Shown here: positions 38,235 through 57,910 of the stretch, piece after piece
Numbering within the stretch: the stretch's first letter is position 1
How the letters are laid out: each line of letters starts with the position of its first letter
DNA from: Gymnogyps californianus
Taxonomy: Eukaryota > Chordata > Aves > Accipitriformes > Cathartidae
Length of the DNA stretch: 64,000 nt
Direction of reading: 5' to 3'
Assembly: GCF_018139145.2 (NCBI RefSeq)
Contig: NC_059479.1
Span: 6,696,001 to 6,760,000, forward strand
Position numbers and translations under genes: made by a program
The notes under the pieces: generated by a model
Seen by the model: only the letters and a program-made list of their open reading frames with translations
Told to the model about the DNA's origin: nothing
Database searches by the model: none

Positions 38235-40064
38235 GTAAGTCCTAATCATCACTCTCTTTAAGGTACGGAACAGAAGCCTGACAGGAACACCGTAGGCTTG
38301 TTTCACAGTAGAAACTTAGTGGAAGCTGGGAAATACTGTATCTCACAGGCAGGATGTTCTTTTACAGTTAATAGCTCTGTGGGTTTTGGGTTTTTCTGTG
38401 TGTGTGTATGTGTGTGTGCAAGGCTCAGATTCCAGCTTACTCTGAATTCAAAAGCGGATGAGGAGTATTAGCTGTACATATCTTCAGTTGTATTCCTCTG
38501 CTGTAGATCACTGATGGGAAAAATTCCACTTGTTGCTATTTTGTCCTGAAATACTTAGTCATAGTTAAATACCTAAAGTGCAGGTATATGCTTAAAAAAA
38601 AAAATAAAATAAATAAATTGAGGGGAAAGTGTTCATAACTCTTCATCTAGCTTTGTTTTAGAACCTGAAGAAACTTATTGAAAAGCAGTGTCATTCAATG
38701 TTTGAAAAAGCATCAACGCTTTAGGCACAGAGATGCTAACGTTAAAATACTGCTTTATTTCCTTATAATGCCCATGGTAAATCAGTACATTATGAGGGAG
38801 AGTAATTTATTTCCTTATGATTCACATTTAGGAATCTTATAGTGCATTTTGGAACCTGTTTTGCTAACAGATATATTCTTCTGGTCCAGTTCTCTTTTAT
38901 TAGGAGCTTGATAACTAAGTCCTATTTTGGTGATGGACAATTTTCACGTATTACTAGATACAGGAGAGGTTAGACATTTAAAATTATTTCTATGGGAAGA
39001 ATTCCAGCTAAGTATATTTCTTGTAAAAAAATTTTTTGGGGGTTGTTTCTAAAGAAATTGATGCTTATCCTTCTACTTTATCACTATTGGTGTTTGTGCT
39101 GGAAGTATCTTGCTACAACATGTTTTCTCAACTTACTTAAATTCCTGTTTCCTAGATTATGTTAATGGATAATTTGTTAATCTCAGCTCATCACATCCTG
39201 TCTAAGGATATGAAATGCTGAAAGTACTGTATTAGCTGAAATAGTACTGAAGTTCATATACCATGTTGTATATTAAAAGCATTCAAAATTTTGATGTTTG
39301 GTCTGGTCTAAGAAGCCTTTTGCAGGCCAAAAGGCAGTATATGTTCTTGAACGCGATGATTACAAATTTCAAATGAAGAGTTGAATGAAGTCATTAGCTT
39401 TTTCCTCCTCAATGTTAAATGTGGATGCATTTTTAATAGGAGCTGTGGTGTCTGAGCTTTATAGAAAGCAAATTGCTGTGATGCTTTCCTGGCAGAGTTA
39501 CTTATCATAATGTACTTCGTTAGTGGCAGTCAACACATGTTCTTCCTAGTGATAAGTTGCTTTGTCCTGTGGAAGAATGAATTACACAAGCTTTTAAAGA
39601 TGCTAATAATCTCTTAAGCCTAGCAAACAGTAGCAGGATGAAAATACCCAGCAAATTTCTCACAATCATGGTGTAAACTGGACTTCCGTTTTATATGGGG
39701 ACATCAAAACTAAAGGGAGCACTGATTTATTTGGATACCTCCTTTCTTATGTTACTTTATGGATGATACTGCTGAAGCTGCACACGTCTCTCTTCAGATT
39801 TAAGCTCGCTGCATGGCATGTATACTCGAGTTTACTTTGAGAAGTCTAAAATGTTCGGGGGGGGGGGGAACCTGTTGAACTTCTAGGTGTACTAAGTAGC
39901 TGGATCTGAGTGGTTCTATGTCCTGACTTTTTGATGGAAGAAATTATGTGGTACTAGAAGAACACATACTGGAATAGTTGTAAATACTGTTCAAAGAATG
40001 CCTGAAAGTATATCTACTGTGGACATAAATGGACAAACACTTCTGTGTTGGTTAATCATTACAG
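38235..40064 (+). other. Intron W14-W15
   Basis: GT-AG intron of 1830 nt. It contains a (GT)n microsatellite at 38397-38418 with one interruption and a G10 run near 39856. No other element recognised. Confidence 0.85.
38397..38418 (+). repeat. (TG)n microsatellite, one interruption
   Basis: Eleven TG-like steps with a single TA interruption near the middle. Short, intronic, no apparent role. Confidence 0.8.
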
Positions 40065-40169
40065 TTTGATGAAGAGTTCACAGCTCGACAAGAGGCACAA
40101 GCAGAGCTTCAGAAACGAGAAGAGAAAATCAAAGAACTTGAAACAGAAATCAAACAGCTACGAACCCCG
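40065..40169 (+). CDS. DIAPH2: DIAPH2 exon W15 (coiled coil)
   Basis: 105 nt, 35 codons, phase 0 at both ends. It encodes FDEEFTARQEAQAELQKREE, then KIKELETEIKQLRTP, a strongly charged helix with regular Leu/Ile spacing that forms the coiled coil just before FH1. The acceptor is ATTACAG; the donor is GTAATA at 40170, weaker than consensus. The last residues (RTP) run into the proline-rich FH1 exon. Length and sequence agree with the family as remembered. Confidence 0.97.
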
Positions 40170-40207
40170 GTAATAAAACTAAATCACAGTAATTTCCACA
40201 GTTGAAA

Positions 40208-40228
40208 TTTTTTTTTTTTTTTTTTTTT
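40208..40228 (+). repeat. Poly(T) run, 21 nt
   Basis: Uninterrupted T run 39 nt after the W15 donor. A simple homopolymer, or the minus-strand tail of an unrecognised retroposon. Confidence 0.7.
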
Positions 40229-40574
40229 AAATTGAAAAGAAATTACCCAGGAGTGTATTGTCTCTATGGAGGTTTAAAATGTATGTTATAGTTGTATTGA
40301 TTTGTTTTTAAGCCAGCATAAACTACTAAGGATAGTTAATGGAGGTAACATTTTTTCAAATAGGAGTATATTCAACATCTGTCACAGATGTTTGCTTTAT
40401 TGAGGAAAAAATTTTGTTATGCTATGAAAAGTTTGTGTCCAGCCTGAGGTTTTTTTCTCCAAGTACTTGTTTATGCTTTAACATTACTACTTCTGTATGT
40501 TTTGCAGAAAGTGTTTGTTTCAGAAGGCTTTATACTTGAATTGCAAAGGTGGAAGTCATGATAGCTGTGCGTGC

Positions 40575-40644
40575 ACAATATACATACCTTTCAGCATGTG
40601 CATGCAAGTACAATATGCATACCTTTCAGCATGTGCATGCAACT
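40575..40644 (+). repeat. 35-bp tandem duplication
   Basis: Two adjacent copies of a 35-bp unit (ACAATATACATACC...GTGCATGCAAGT) differ at two positions, A/G in the middle and G/C near the end. High identity suggests a recent local duplication. Each copy contains the self-complementary GTGCATGCA-like motif. Confidence 0.85.
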
Positions 40645-41170
40645 GATAATATTTTTTTTGAACTCTCGATATCAGACTGTAGCCATTTCTAAAATGAATA
40701 TTACACTAGCTTTATACAGTCTCATAGGTAAATATAACAAAAAATGCAAGACCTTATGGAAGTGGAAGGTGATACTTAATTTCAGCAAAGCTGATTTTAC
40801 TTGCATTCATTTCCTCATGAATTTTGCTCACAAGCACCAAAACTGTATCTCCAAGTGTTCTGTCCGGGATCACTAGTGAAGCAGAGAGGACAAGAAGTGC
40901 TGCGTGTTGAACCCTCACAATATCTCTTGGGTTTCTTTTGTTTAATGACAATGAATTGGGTTTCAGACAGGCCTTTTATACCCTTTAGGAACCAACAGTT
41001 AGTATAGTTTGATCTTTCTGCCTCAGCCTGGCTTATTTCCTAGTCCTTCAATGCAAGGTCTGCCTGGTGCCTTTTTTTTTCCTCATTGTGGATATCTTAA
41101 TGCCTATAGTCGCACTTCCTATTTGGATAATAAGAGGAAGAATAGCATGTGATGTGCTATAACCTGGTTG

Positions 41171-41196
41171 CCATCATCCTGCTTTCAGGATGATGG
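41171..41196. repeat. Perfect 11-bp stem-loop
   Basis: CCATCATCCTG and CAGGATGATGG flank a 4-nt CTTT loop. The stem is perfect and GC-balanced, so it could fold in the nascent transcript. It is too short for a microRNA precursor as seen, and its flanks do not obviously extend the pairing. Confidence 0.7.
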
Positions 41197-41769
41197 TCTT
41201 TTGCTGGCAAGTTGTCTGTGCTGTAGCCTTATCAGAGCACTGGCCTTCTCGTCTTAATGTAAGCACATTACACTGCATTTAACAGTTGGATTGCTGTTCA
41301 TTGTGTCCTTCACTATCAATACAAGTCATTCTTGTAACCTGTGGTGTCTTATGGTTTCTTATTCTGTTTTCACACACAGACACTTCTGTTCATACTTCAT
41401 TCTTACCAATTTTAATGTTCGTTACAAATATCTACAAGACAATGTTACACTGAAATTTGACAGTCTGTTTTAATGAGTTCACCAATTGTTGCATTACAAT
41501 GTGTGTAGTAGTTTGTGGGCCAAAGAAACACATGCCTTGTGCAAAGCCAAAAATTTATTTTTAGTCTAACTAATTATTAATCCTGTTATATTTATTCTAA
41601 CACAGTTCAGTTTATCCAGACATTTTGGCTCATTCACAATAATGGTACAATTAAAAGTGATACACATTAAGTTTCCAGTATCTATGCCTTTTTTTCCTCT
41701 AATGTTATGCTCCCCATACCATATATTGTGGCACTTATTTTTAGACACACTCAGATTTTTCTCAGGTTG

Positions 41770-41789
41770 TTTTTTTTTTTTTTTTTTTT
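41770..41789 (+). repeat. Poly(T) run, 20 nt
   Basis: Uninterrupted T run in intron W15-W16, followed by A. No associated retroposon body recognised. Confidence 0.7.
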
Positions 41790-42605
41790 ACAAACTCTTG
41801 CTTCCTTTAAACTAGAAACAGTAAATAATTGCATAGGAAAATAGTATGCAAATCAGATTAAATGAACAGCCTATATGACATAATAATTTCGTAATAAAAA
41901 AATCAGTTAAAGGACATGGAATATGAGCTTGTATGGCAGTTTGTGCATAGCTCCTGATGCTGCTTTTTAACAGATAGTCTTGAAAGACAAAAATCTGTGA
42001 AGAATTTGTACTAGGCGAGGATCATGTTATCACTACAGAAATCTCTCTGGTTTAACATGCTGCTGTTTCTCTTCGTTGTTCCTTTTACAACTTATTAGAA
42101 TGGATATTGCAATTGCTCTTTCTTCCTATCACTGTAGAAACAACTGCAGACAGATTTAAAAGAAAGCATGATTGTTTTTGGTCCCCCCCGCCAAACAAGG
42201 TGTCAAGATAGTTATGAACAACTGTGGTCCCATAACCTCTTGCACTGCAATAGCTGCTTCAGTGATTTCTGTGGAAATTTTTCCACCAGCAGATTAGTGT
42301 AGTTAAGATTCAGCATGGTTATTACTATCTCTGATGCCCCAGCTTGCCAGGATATCCTGAGTGGGATAAATGTTTTGTGCATTGGTAAGAAATAAAATGC
42401 TGTTCTATTCACTTAAATGTTACTGCTACTATTAAATTTTCTTTAAAATGGAAACAATTTGTTTTTATAAAAATGCTAGGTTATTCAGTTTACTTGGCAG
42501 TTTTATGGTACATGGTATAATCTATTGTTATTGCTTCTCATTTAAATAGGGGAATGGTTGAATTTCTCACTTTCTTGAGGTACAGTTGACTACAAGGCAT
42601 CCTAG

Positions 42606-49976
<7,371 letters not shown>

Positions 49977-50091
49977 ATTGAGCCTCAAGAGATAGCAGAA
50001 AACAGCTTTTGGGTAAAAGCTGAAGAAGATAAATTTGAAAACCCAGAACTGTTTGCAAAATTGGCGCTTACCTTTGGAACACAAATGAAAG
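49977..50091 (+). CDS. DIAPH2: DIAPH2 exon W17 (FH2 lasso region)
   Basis: 115 nt: 38 codons plus one base (G) of the next. It encodes IEPQEIAENSFWVKAEEDKF, then ENPELFAKLALTFGTQMK. Joined to W16 this gives the NWSKIEP...FW motif of the FH2 lasso, whose tryptophans insert into the partner subunit's post to make the dimeric ring. The acceptor is TTTGTTTCAG; the donor is GTACGT at 50092. The next FH2 exon, which should begin in phase 1 and lead toward KNAE...KKK-rich sequence, was looked for up to 64000 and not found, so the following intron exceeds 13.9 kb. Confidence 0.96.
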
Positions 50092-50142
50092 GTACGTTCT
50101 TCTTTTACTTTGTATTATGATTTTATTAAGTTTAAAACTGTG

Positions 50143-50713
50143 TGTCATGGTTTAACCCCAGCTGGCAACTAAGCACCACGCAGCCTCTCACTCACTCCCT
50201 CCACCCAGTGGGATGGGGGAGAGAATTGGAAAAAAAAGTAAAACTCGTGGATTGAGATAAAGACAGTTTAATAGGATAGAAAGGAAGAAAATAATAATGA
50301 TAATAATAACAATGATAAAATGACAATAATAATACTAAAAGAATTAGAATATACAAAACAAGTGATGGACAATGCAGTTGCTCACCACTTGCCGACCGAT
50401 GCCCAGTCAGTTCCCGAGCAGTGATCTGGCCCTCCTGGCCAAGTGGACATGATGTCATTTGGTATGGAATGTTCCTTTGGCCAGTTTGGGTCAGCTGTCC
50501 TGGCTGTGTCCCCTCCCAGCTTCCTGTGCCCCTCCAGCCTTCTTGCTGGCTGGGCATGAGAAGCTGAAAAATCCTTGACTTAGTTGTTGCTAAGAAGTGT
50601 TTATAATAAAACATCGGTGTGTTATCAGTATTATTGTCATACTAAATCCAAAACACAACATTATACTGGCTACTAGGAAGAAAATTAACTCTATTCGAGC
50701 TGAAACCAGGACA
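50143..50713 (-). mobile_element. Solo LTR of an endogenous retrovirus, antisense to DIAPH2
   Basis: 571 bp bounded by TGTCATGG and CAGGACA, giving TG...CA ends and a short TGTC/GACA inverted repeat. The orientation comes from relatives: on the minus strand the ATTAAA-like poly(A) block near 50268 follows the promoter part. It lies 52 nt after W17. Compared with the copy at 53066 it lacks the segment containing the TATA box, so its promoter is probably dead. Flanks CTGTG and CTGCA match at three of five positions, so the target duplication is eroded or the ends are slightly misplaced. An AAT/AATA-rich block lies at 50284-50345. Open frames inside are LTR shadows. Confidence 0.88.
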
Positions 50714-53065
50714 CTGCAATGATAATCTCTTTTATGCTTTGTGCAATACCATGGAATTCATATAATGGTTTTATAGCAGGAAGATGACTTAAAACGTATG
50801 TTTTTATTAAGCATAGCAGTCTGTTACAAGAATTGCTCCTCCCTCACTTTACAGCATGATGGGAGGAACCTTTTGTAATAATACCTCTTAAAAGTGCAGG
50901 GTATGTTGCAGACAGATGCGAATTTTCTTCAAATTAAATTATAATTAAATTTAAATTCTAATCCTAAAATAATGCTCATCTGCATTAATATTCCTAGCTG
51001 CAGGAACTGTAAGCTGTCAGGTTCTTTTAGATATTCCACACGTGGAGGGTTTGTTGTGTAACAAAAGTTTACTTGCTTGTATCACTCTGCTAAATCAAAA
51101 TCCTCTACAAGTAAGACTTAGAATGTAGCAATTACAGTATGCAGTTGAATCGCAAAATCACAACTCTATAATATGCCTACTGTCATGATTCTGGAATACG
51201 TGGGACGAAACCATTGTTCTTTTCAAAGTTCTTGTGTTTGTCTCCTTAGTCTTTGCTTTCACTTTTTTTTTAATACTATATGCGGCTCATTTAAGAAAAA
51301 AGTCTTTAAATACACTCCTTTAATTAGTATTTAAATTTGTGATGTGTAATCTAAGAAGCATATCCCCCCCCCCAAGTTATATACAGTTAAACTGCATTGT
51401 TACTGTCATTAGTGAATGATGTAAGTTAGTTTTCAAAGGGTTGAATGTGTGAGTGCACACTCTTTAAACTGTTTGCATAATACCATGGGAAAGTGTCAGA
51501 TCGTCTACCGATTTTTGTTAGAACAGTGTGAAATGGGTCTGTTTGACTACTAGAGAGAACAATACAGTGAGAATAAAAACTATGCTGGAGCTTTCTGTCA
51601 AGTGTAACTGAGGCTGCTCAGTATGTCATGTAAATAGCTCTTCTGCTATTGGTTTTAGATTAAAAAAATCATAAATTCCTCGTTCCTTCAATAGGAGATA
51701 TGATAATAATATTTATATCTTGAGTTGGGAATGCAGTTACTAACAACGGAATATTGGTTATAATTTTGATACTTTAATACCTTCCTCAGCTCTTTGTGGC
51801 TTTCAAATGGTCTTTGAGTACTTCCGAAGGTGCACGCAGCCTCTTCAAGTCTTTTCATTATTATCCACGGTTAATGGTCAATTGATCAGTATTTCATATG
51901 TGGCCATTTACTGGTAAATTGTTTCAGGCACTGAAAAGAAGCAAGTACTGTTGAAGTACCATTCAATAATACCTTACTCAGGAGCTAATGAGGAAGCCCA
52001 ACAAATTGGAGTCCAAGAAGAGGTAGATACTGAAAGAAGGAATTCCTGATCTAGTTACAGATCAAGTTGTCCATTTATCAACCAGTTAGAATATGATGTA
52101 CTTTAGGGATGTGCAGTTCTTGAAGGTGGATGGAGTTGGATGTATCAAGTGTTCATAGGCCAAATCTGAATAAGCAAACGCACACTTAGGGTTTTGAAGT
52201 GAATGTGTGTACTGACTGTAAGCATTTTTGTGCTGCTGGGGTTTTTTTACTTTAACTTTTTGGCTCTGAGCATTAATAATTCATGTGATGCTTTGTATTT
52301 TAACCATAGGGAGTTTTCTGTTTTAATTCGAACCACTGGAATGCTCTCACTTCTATCAATTACTTGAGGATTTTATTACTTCAAAATTAAGTTGTATTGC
52401 ACATAGAGGTTTGTGGTATCCTGGCTGTTGTCTGAATTTCAGGAAGAATGACTGCAGTTTATACTAATACAGTGTTTGAAAAATTAACTCAGGTTAAGGG
52501 AGGTGTCTCAGAGGACCATAACTTTCCTGAACCATTTCTTGAGTAGATTCCATGAGTTATTTCTGAATATGTCTTTTTCTGTGCTTTTTTGAAACCCCTT
52601 CAATGAGTTAGTCATAGCTGTGTTTTTCATAAGATAAATATACAGTTCCTTCACTCAGAGCTCATGCTCTTTTCAGTAGTCACTGCATTTGAGCCATTAG
52701 TATTCTGCTTTTATAATGCTTCCTACTTTCTGGTCTAAATGTTCAGATATTACATGCAGTAATACAAAAGCATCATCTGCAGTAATTTAACACTTTTTTC
52801 CATACCAAAGTTTGATAGATTCTTGGTTCATAGCATTGCAGTGAGGTTAAAATGAGGAGTTTGTCACTGGTTTTAGTGTGACAGCAAGACAGGAAAACCT
52901 TTAAGGGAAAGAACCCCTAGCAGCAAATAACACTTACAGTGGAATCAGACCCTTCTTAATGACAATGGCAAGCTTCTGCCTTGAGCTGAATTCTTTCATC
53001 AGAAATCTGAAGAAATGTTTCTGAATTCCTGAAAAGCTTCTTCATTAAAAATGCTGAAAAAACCC

Positions 53066-53650
53066 TGTTGTGGTTTAACCCCAGCCAGCAACTAAGTACC
53101 ACGCAGCCGCTTCCTCCTCCCCCCTCCCAGTGGGGTGGGGGGGGGAGTAAAACTTGTGGGTTGAGATAGGAACAGTTTAATAACTAAAGTAAAATAAAAT
53201 ACACTACTAACTAAGAATAATAATAATAATAGAATAATAATAATTGTAATGAAAAGGAATATAACAAAAAAAAGAGAAATAACACCCAAGAAAAGACAAG
53301 TGATGCACAATGCAGTTGCTCACCACCCGCTGACCGATGCCAGAGCCGCGATCCGCCCCTCCTGGCCAACTCCCCCCTGTTTATATACTGAGCGTGACAT
53401 TCTGTGGTATGGAATATCCCTTTGGCTAGTTTGGATCAGCTGCCCCGGCTGTGCTCCCTCCCAGCTCCTTGCACACCTGCTTGCTGGCAGAGCATGGGAA
53501 ACTGAAAAGTCCTTAACTTCAGATAAGCGCTACTTAGCACCAACTAAAACATCAGCGTGTTATCAACATTATTCTCAAACTAAATCCAAAACCCAGCACT
53601 GTACCAGCTACTAAGAAGAAAATTAACTCTATCCCAGCTGAAACCGGACA
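53066..53650 (-). mobile_element. Solo LTR with perfect 5-bp target duplication, antisense
   Basis: 585 bp, from TGTTGTGG to CCGGACA. AACCC is present immediately on both sides (53061-53065 and 53651-53655), a perfect 5-bp target-site duplication that fixes the boundaries and shows an independent insertion. On the minus strand a TATATAAAC box lies around 53380-53389 and an ATTAAA signal near 53177. It is the same family as the LTRs at 50143 and 8672, and the youngest-looking of the three. No retroviral genes flank it. Confidence 0.93.
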
Positions 53651-56600
53651 AACCCTCTTGAAATTTTGACACAGCTGTCGGTTTCATATGAGAGGAAATT
53701 CTTGTTGACATAGTTGCACAGTTCTAAAACTATGAACAGCAGAAATTCTCCAAATAGCTTACTGTGGTGATAGCCTTGCAGATATTTTTCCTGTTCTTCC
53801 TTACGTTGTTCTCAGTTAATGGTTGTAGAAAATAACATGCCATAACAAAGGATGGGAAGACTGTTAAAAATGCTACTACATATTACCCAGGATATTAAAA
53901 TCTTATTTGGCTGGCTAGTAGGGAAAGTCAGTGTTGTCTTTCTTTGAGTTCAAGTTTTTCTTAAAACTTGAAAACCTACTAGAAGTCAAGAAGAGTCTCA
54001 GAGCATTTAGTTGCAGCACAGGCTCAAATAATTGCATTCCACAAGCAACTTTTTTCCTGCAACTGCTATCTGCAAAAGGAAACATTAAATGATATTCACC
54101 ATTCTTCCTCACCTTTTGCTTTAACAGCCACAGGCAGCTCATTAATCCCCAAAATACTTATTTCAAGCATAATCTAGGATCAAATTTCTCTTCTGCTTTA
54201 GCCCCACTTCTTGGTGTGGTCTCCTAATATATTACAGGAGAATGATAGAAAGACAAATAGAAATGCATTTTATATTCTCTCAAAAGCACAGTCAGCATGT
54301 AAAATGAATAAATGGATGAGTGGAAGAAAACTGACAATTTTCAAAAGCAATTGTGATGACTTAGTGTTTATCTTGTATTTCATGGCATTTTGGAATGCCA
54401 GTGAGAATAGTAACTGAAGTAAAACAAGTGGTAGTATACACACTTATTAAAAATTTGTAATTCCATGTAGGTTGCAGCACTCAAATTTGATTAAACCTCT
54501 GAATTCTATTAATGATTCTCTGACACAATGAGAATGAAACTTTGGGGTTTTTCTTCATTTAACATAGTTTTCTTTTAAGATACTCCAAGAATAATTAAAT
54601 GTTCGTTGTCACTAAACTATATGCTGCCTTGCTATCTGAGTACCACCTGTTTTCAAGGAAGGCAGCCAAAGCTGCAGGGAAGTGGTACTTTTGGAGACCA
54701 AAAGTAGAGGGGGGGAAGTCATAATAAGACACTTCTGAAGCACAATTTTCATTAGTTAACGAATTATTGCATTCATCAGTTAGCTGCTTGTAAAACATAA
54801 GAACGTTTAATAACAGAGCACCAGGAACAAAAAAGAATGATCCCTGACTGGTAAAATAATTTTACTTCAAATATACTTAGATGCAAATTTTCTTTTAAAA
54901 AGTTTGCATAACGTTAAATCTTTACTTGCTGCTGTAACACTAGATATTTAATACTGATGCCCTGTGAATATGTAGAATGTTTTTAGTTAGGTTCAAATCA
55001 GTACTGGCAGTCAAACTGCAGTATTTGATCTGTGAAATCAGTTACTGAGCACAGTTATGAAAACATCTGTTGTACAGGGAGCGATGGAAACATTAAAAAG
55101 TATTCCCTTTCAGACTTTACAGGATTTTGAGATCTTGGGGTTTGAACTAAGTTAACTGAGATCTGATTATCACTATCTCAGTACAGTCTGGAAGGAGTTT
55201 CTCCATTTTTCTTCACGAGAAATACAGATGATCCGAATACCTTTTAAGGGCCTCTGACAAATGGACTCCAAGGCTTCAAATTTTCATTAAAGGTCTTAGA
55301 TGAGTGTTTCGAGCTTGGAATTGTGCTTCCAGATACAGAGATAGAAACAACGATTATAGTCTCTCAGACCATTTTGGCAAGTAAATGGTATTCCAGATCG
55401 GACACACTTGAAAATGAATGGGCAACTGTGGTGGTTGTTAATGAGTTGGGCGGTATTAAGATGTGGGACAGTCACTGCATTGTGGGTGGCAATGAAACAC
55501 ATAGATGCATATTTCCTTGTGTAGTTGCACAGAGGAAAAGAGTAAAGATGGTATTAGTTTCCAACCAGTTACTTGTTTTCTTTTGACCTGGTTAATTCTG
55601 AGAGAATCTGATATCATCAAGAATTTTATTTTGTGAATCATGTGTTGCTTTAACGTGAAAGCAGTGATTTTGCTGGTGAAAACATGCATCATCCTTTCAC
55701 AGTTTTTGAGTTACGACTTGAAAATTTCAGGGTTTGCAAAATAATCTTATCATGGATTGATTTGTATTTTGATACTTAAATAGCAAGAGGAAGGAATTTT
55801 ATTGAGGTATTGTTAGCTCAACCTTATCTTAAAACAGTTAAATCTTACCTGCAAGCAACAGTCTCTTCGGACAAGTTTTTTTTTTTAATAAGTAGGATAA
55901 CATTTACATAGTGAGATTTTTTTTCCTTTTTAAAACTTGTGTGATCAGTTTTAAGCTTTGTGTGATCACATAAATATTTTCTTAATTAAAAAAAATCCTT
56001 TCCAGTTTATGGAGTATAAAGAAAATGTGAAATAAACTCAATGAACAATCCTCCTTAGCTGGATTGCGTCTTGTCTTTATGAGCCTATTATGTGATCTTA
56101 AGTCATTAATTTCTGTTAATACACAGTGAAATAGTGAGGTGTGTTGTCAATTAAGTATGCCTTCTTGTTGATGTCTTTAGATGGTCCCACTATCAAAATT
56201 CTAGAACTAAAAAAATTACGCATTTTTGATTAAATGCATAATAGTAATTTTCTAGTAAGGGAAATACTGTAATAAAGTTGAACAAGAATTTATGCTTAGT
56301 ATATATCCTGGTTATATTTCTCTGGAAGCTTGGGCTACTGCTTTTTGGCAGGGTTGGGCGTGTGTATGTATTTCTGTAGAATGTCATTAAAAAAAACCCA
56401 ACAACTAAAATGAAGTATTTAAAATGTTAGTGTTTTTGGCAAGAACCTACTTAATAGCAAATCTTTGAAATCAGTTAAGCAGGTCATATTATGTTGTGCA
56501 GCTAGAACAGTCTTTTTCTAAATTTTGCTTTTGTCCCTTAACTGACATCAAATTTTATCTTTGGCTACTGGTGTAAGGGAAAAGACGACCATCAGCAGCA

Positions 56601-57910
56601 GTGTGGTGTCTGCGGTGCTTTGTGGAATATAATCTAAAAAACTCCCTATCTTGGTATTTAATTTTTTGAATATTAAATACAAGTATAATTTTATGATGAA
56701 GTGTCTTCTAGCAGGTAAAAGTAAAGGATTAAAATGTTATGGCCCTGAAGATAAGTTGTGATACATCATATTCTTGGGGCCTCAGATACATTGAGTATTG
56801 CCACATTATTACAAAGTTATCAGTCCTGCTGCTATCAAAATCACTTTTCACTGTTTGATTGATAGTGTAATTGCAAAACACTACAAAGCAAGTTAATGCC
56901 TTCTCCCTAAAGGATCATGTTAATTTCTGGCTCTTGTAATTTCGGTTGTGTATTTTGCCAGTTAAGAATGATAGTGGTGCTCTGAAGAAATTAATTATGT
57001 GTACAGTAGATCTGTAAAGGTAGTAATTAGTACATAATAGTCTGTAACTACTGGGATTGTTCCAGTACAGAATTCATTATCCATCCAAGTAACCTCAAGG
57101 GAAAACTACTCGATCAGGGTTCTGTTGCTTTTTTGTGATTAGACTTTTAAAATATAAAATATACTAAATAGCTTATTTTAATATGGTCTTGTTTTAGTAA
57201 TTACAATATGAAAACTTGGGTGGCTGTCCAGTCCTACCTTTGATATCTCCTGCTGTGAACAACTTCTAGGACTTATCTGTAGCTCACTTCTAAAATATTA
57301 GTAATCATGAAAAATTAGTAAAACGTTGATAGGATTAACTAAAATTTAGTTTTAACTTATTCATGTTTTGGTCAGTGCTAGGATTTTAGTATCTAAACGT
57401 GTTTTGCTGGTTGAGGAGGAAGAGGGTTGAAATGGGCAACTGAAAGTAGTATGAAAAGGTTGTTGGAGAAATTTAAGAAGGAGCATAACATACTAAAAAA
57501 GCTGAAGAACAGTCCAGGGAGACAACATTACTTCTGAGGAAGACACAACATATGACATGATGAGGTTAAGAAAAAGGTGATGTTTAAATAACACTAACTC
57601 CAGTGATGATATCAATGTCCTCTTTTGACGACATTATTAATAAAGTTTATTTGAAGGTGATAAATAGTTTCTTTCTTAGGCTACAAAGGTTAGACTATAA
57701 ACAGTTCAGGCAACTGTACTTGTGGAGAACCGTAAGCAGATAACAATGCCTATCCAAATGAGTTTATTGTAAACATGAGGTAAATGTTCTTTCTAAATTT
57801 GTTGGAAATAGTGAGGGGACTGGCTCTAAAAATAGATGAAGGTGGAATAGTGGCTGTTACTGTACATAGGTGGTATGATAGATGTATGCAGGTGTTGCAC
57901 TCGATATTTT

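Noticed and set aside
50192..50614. 140-codon minus-strand open frame
   Set aside because: It lies entirely inside the LTR at 50143-50713; not a retroviral gene, and full of low-complexity Tyr/Leu from the AAT-rich block.
53249..53614. 121-codon + strand open frame
   Set aside because: It lies inside the LTR at 53066-53650, opposite to the LTR's own direction; chance frame.
50143..53650. LTRs at 50143 and 53066 as the two ends of one provirus
   Set aside because: The right copy has its own perfect 5-bp duplication on both sides, and the 2.35 kb between them shows no gag, pol or env similarity.
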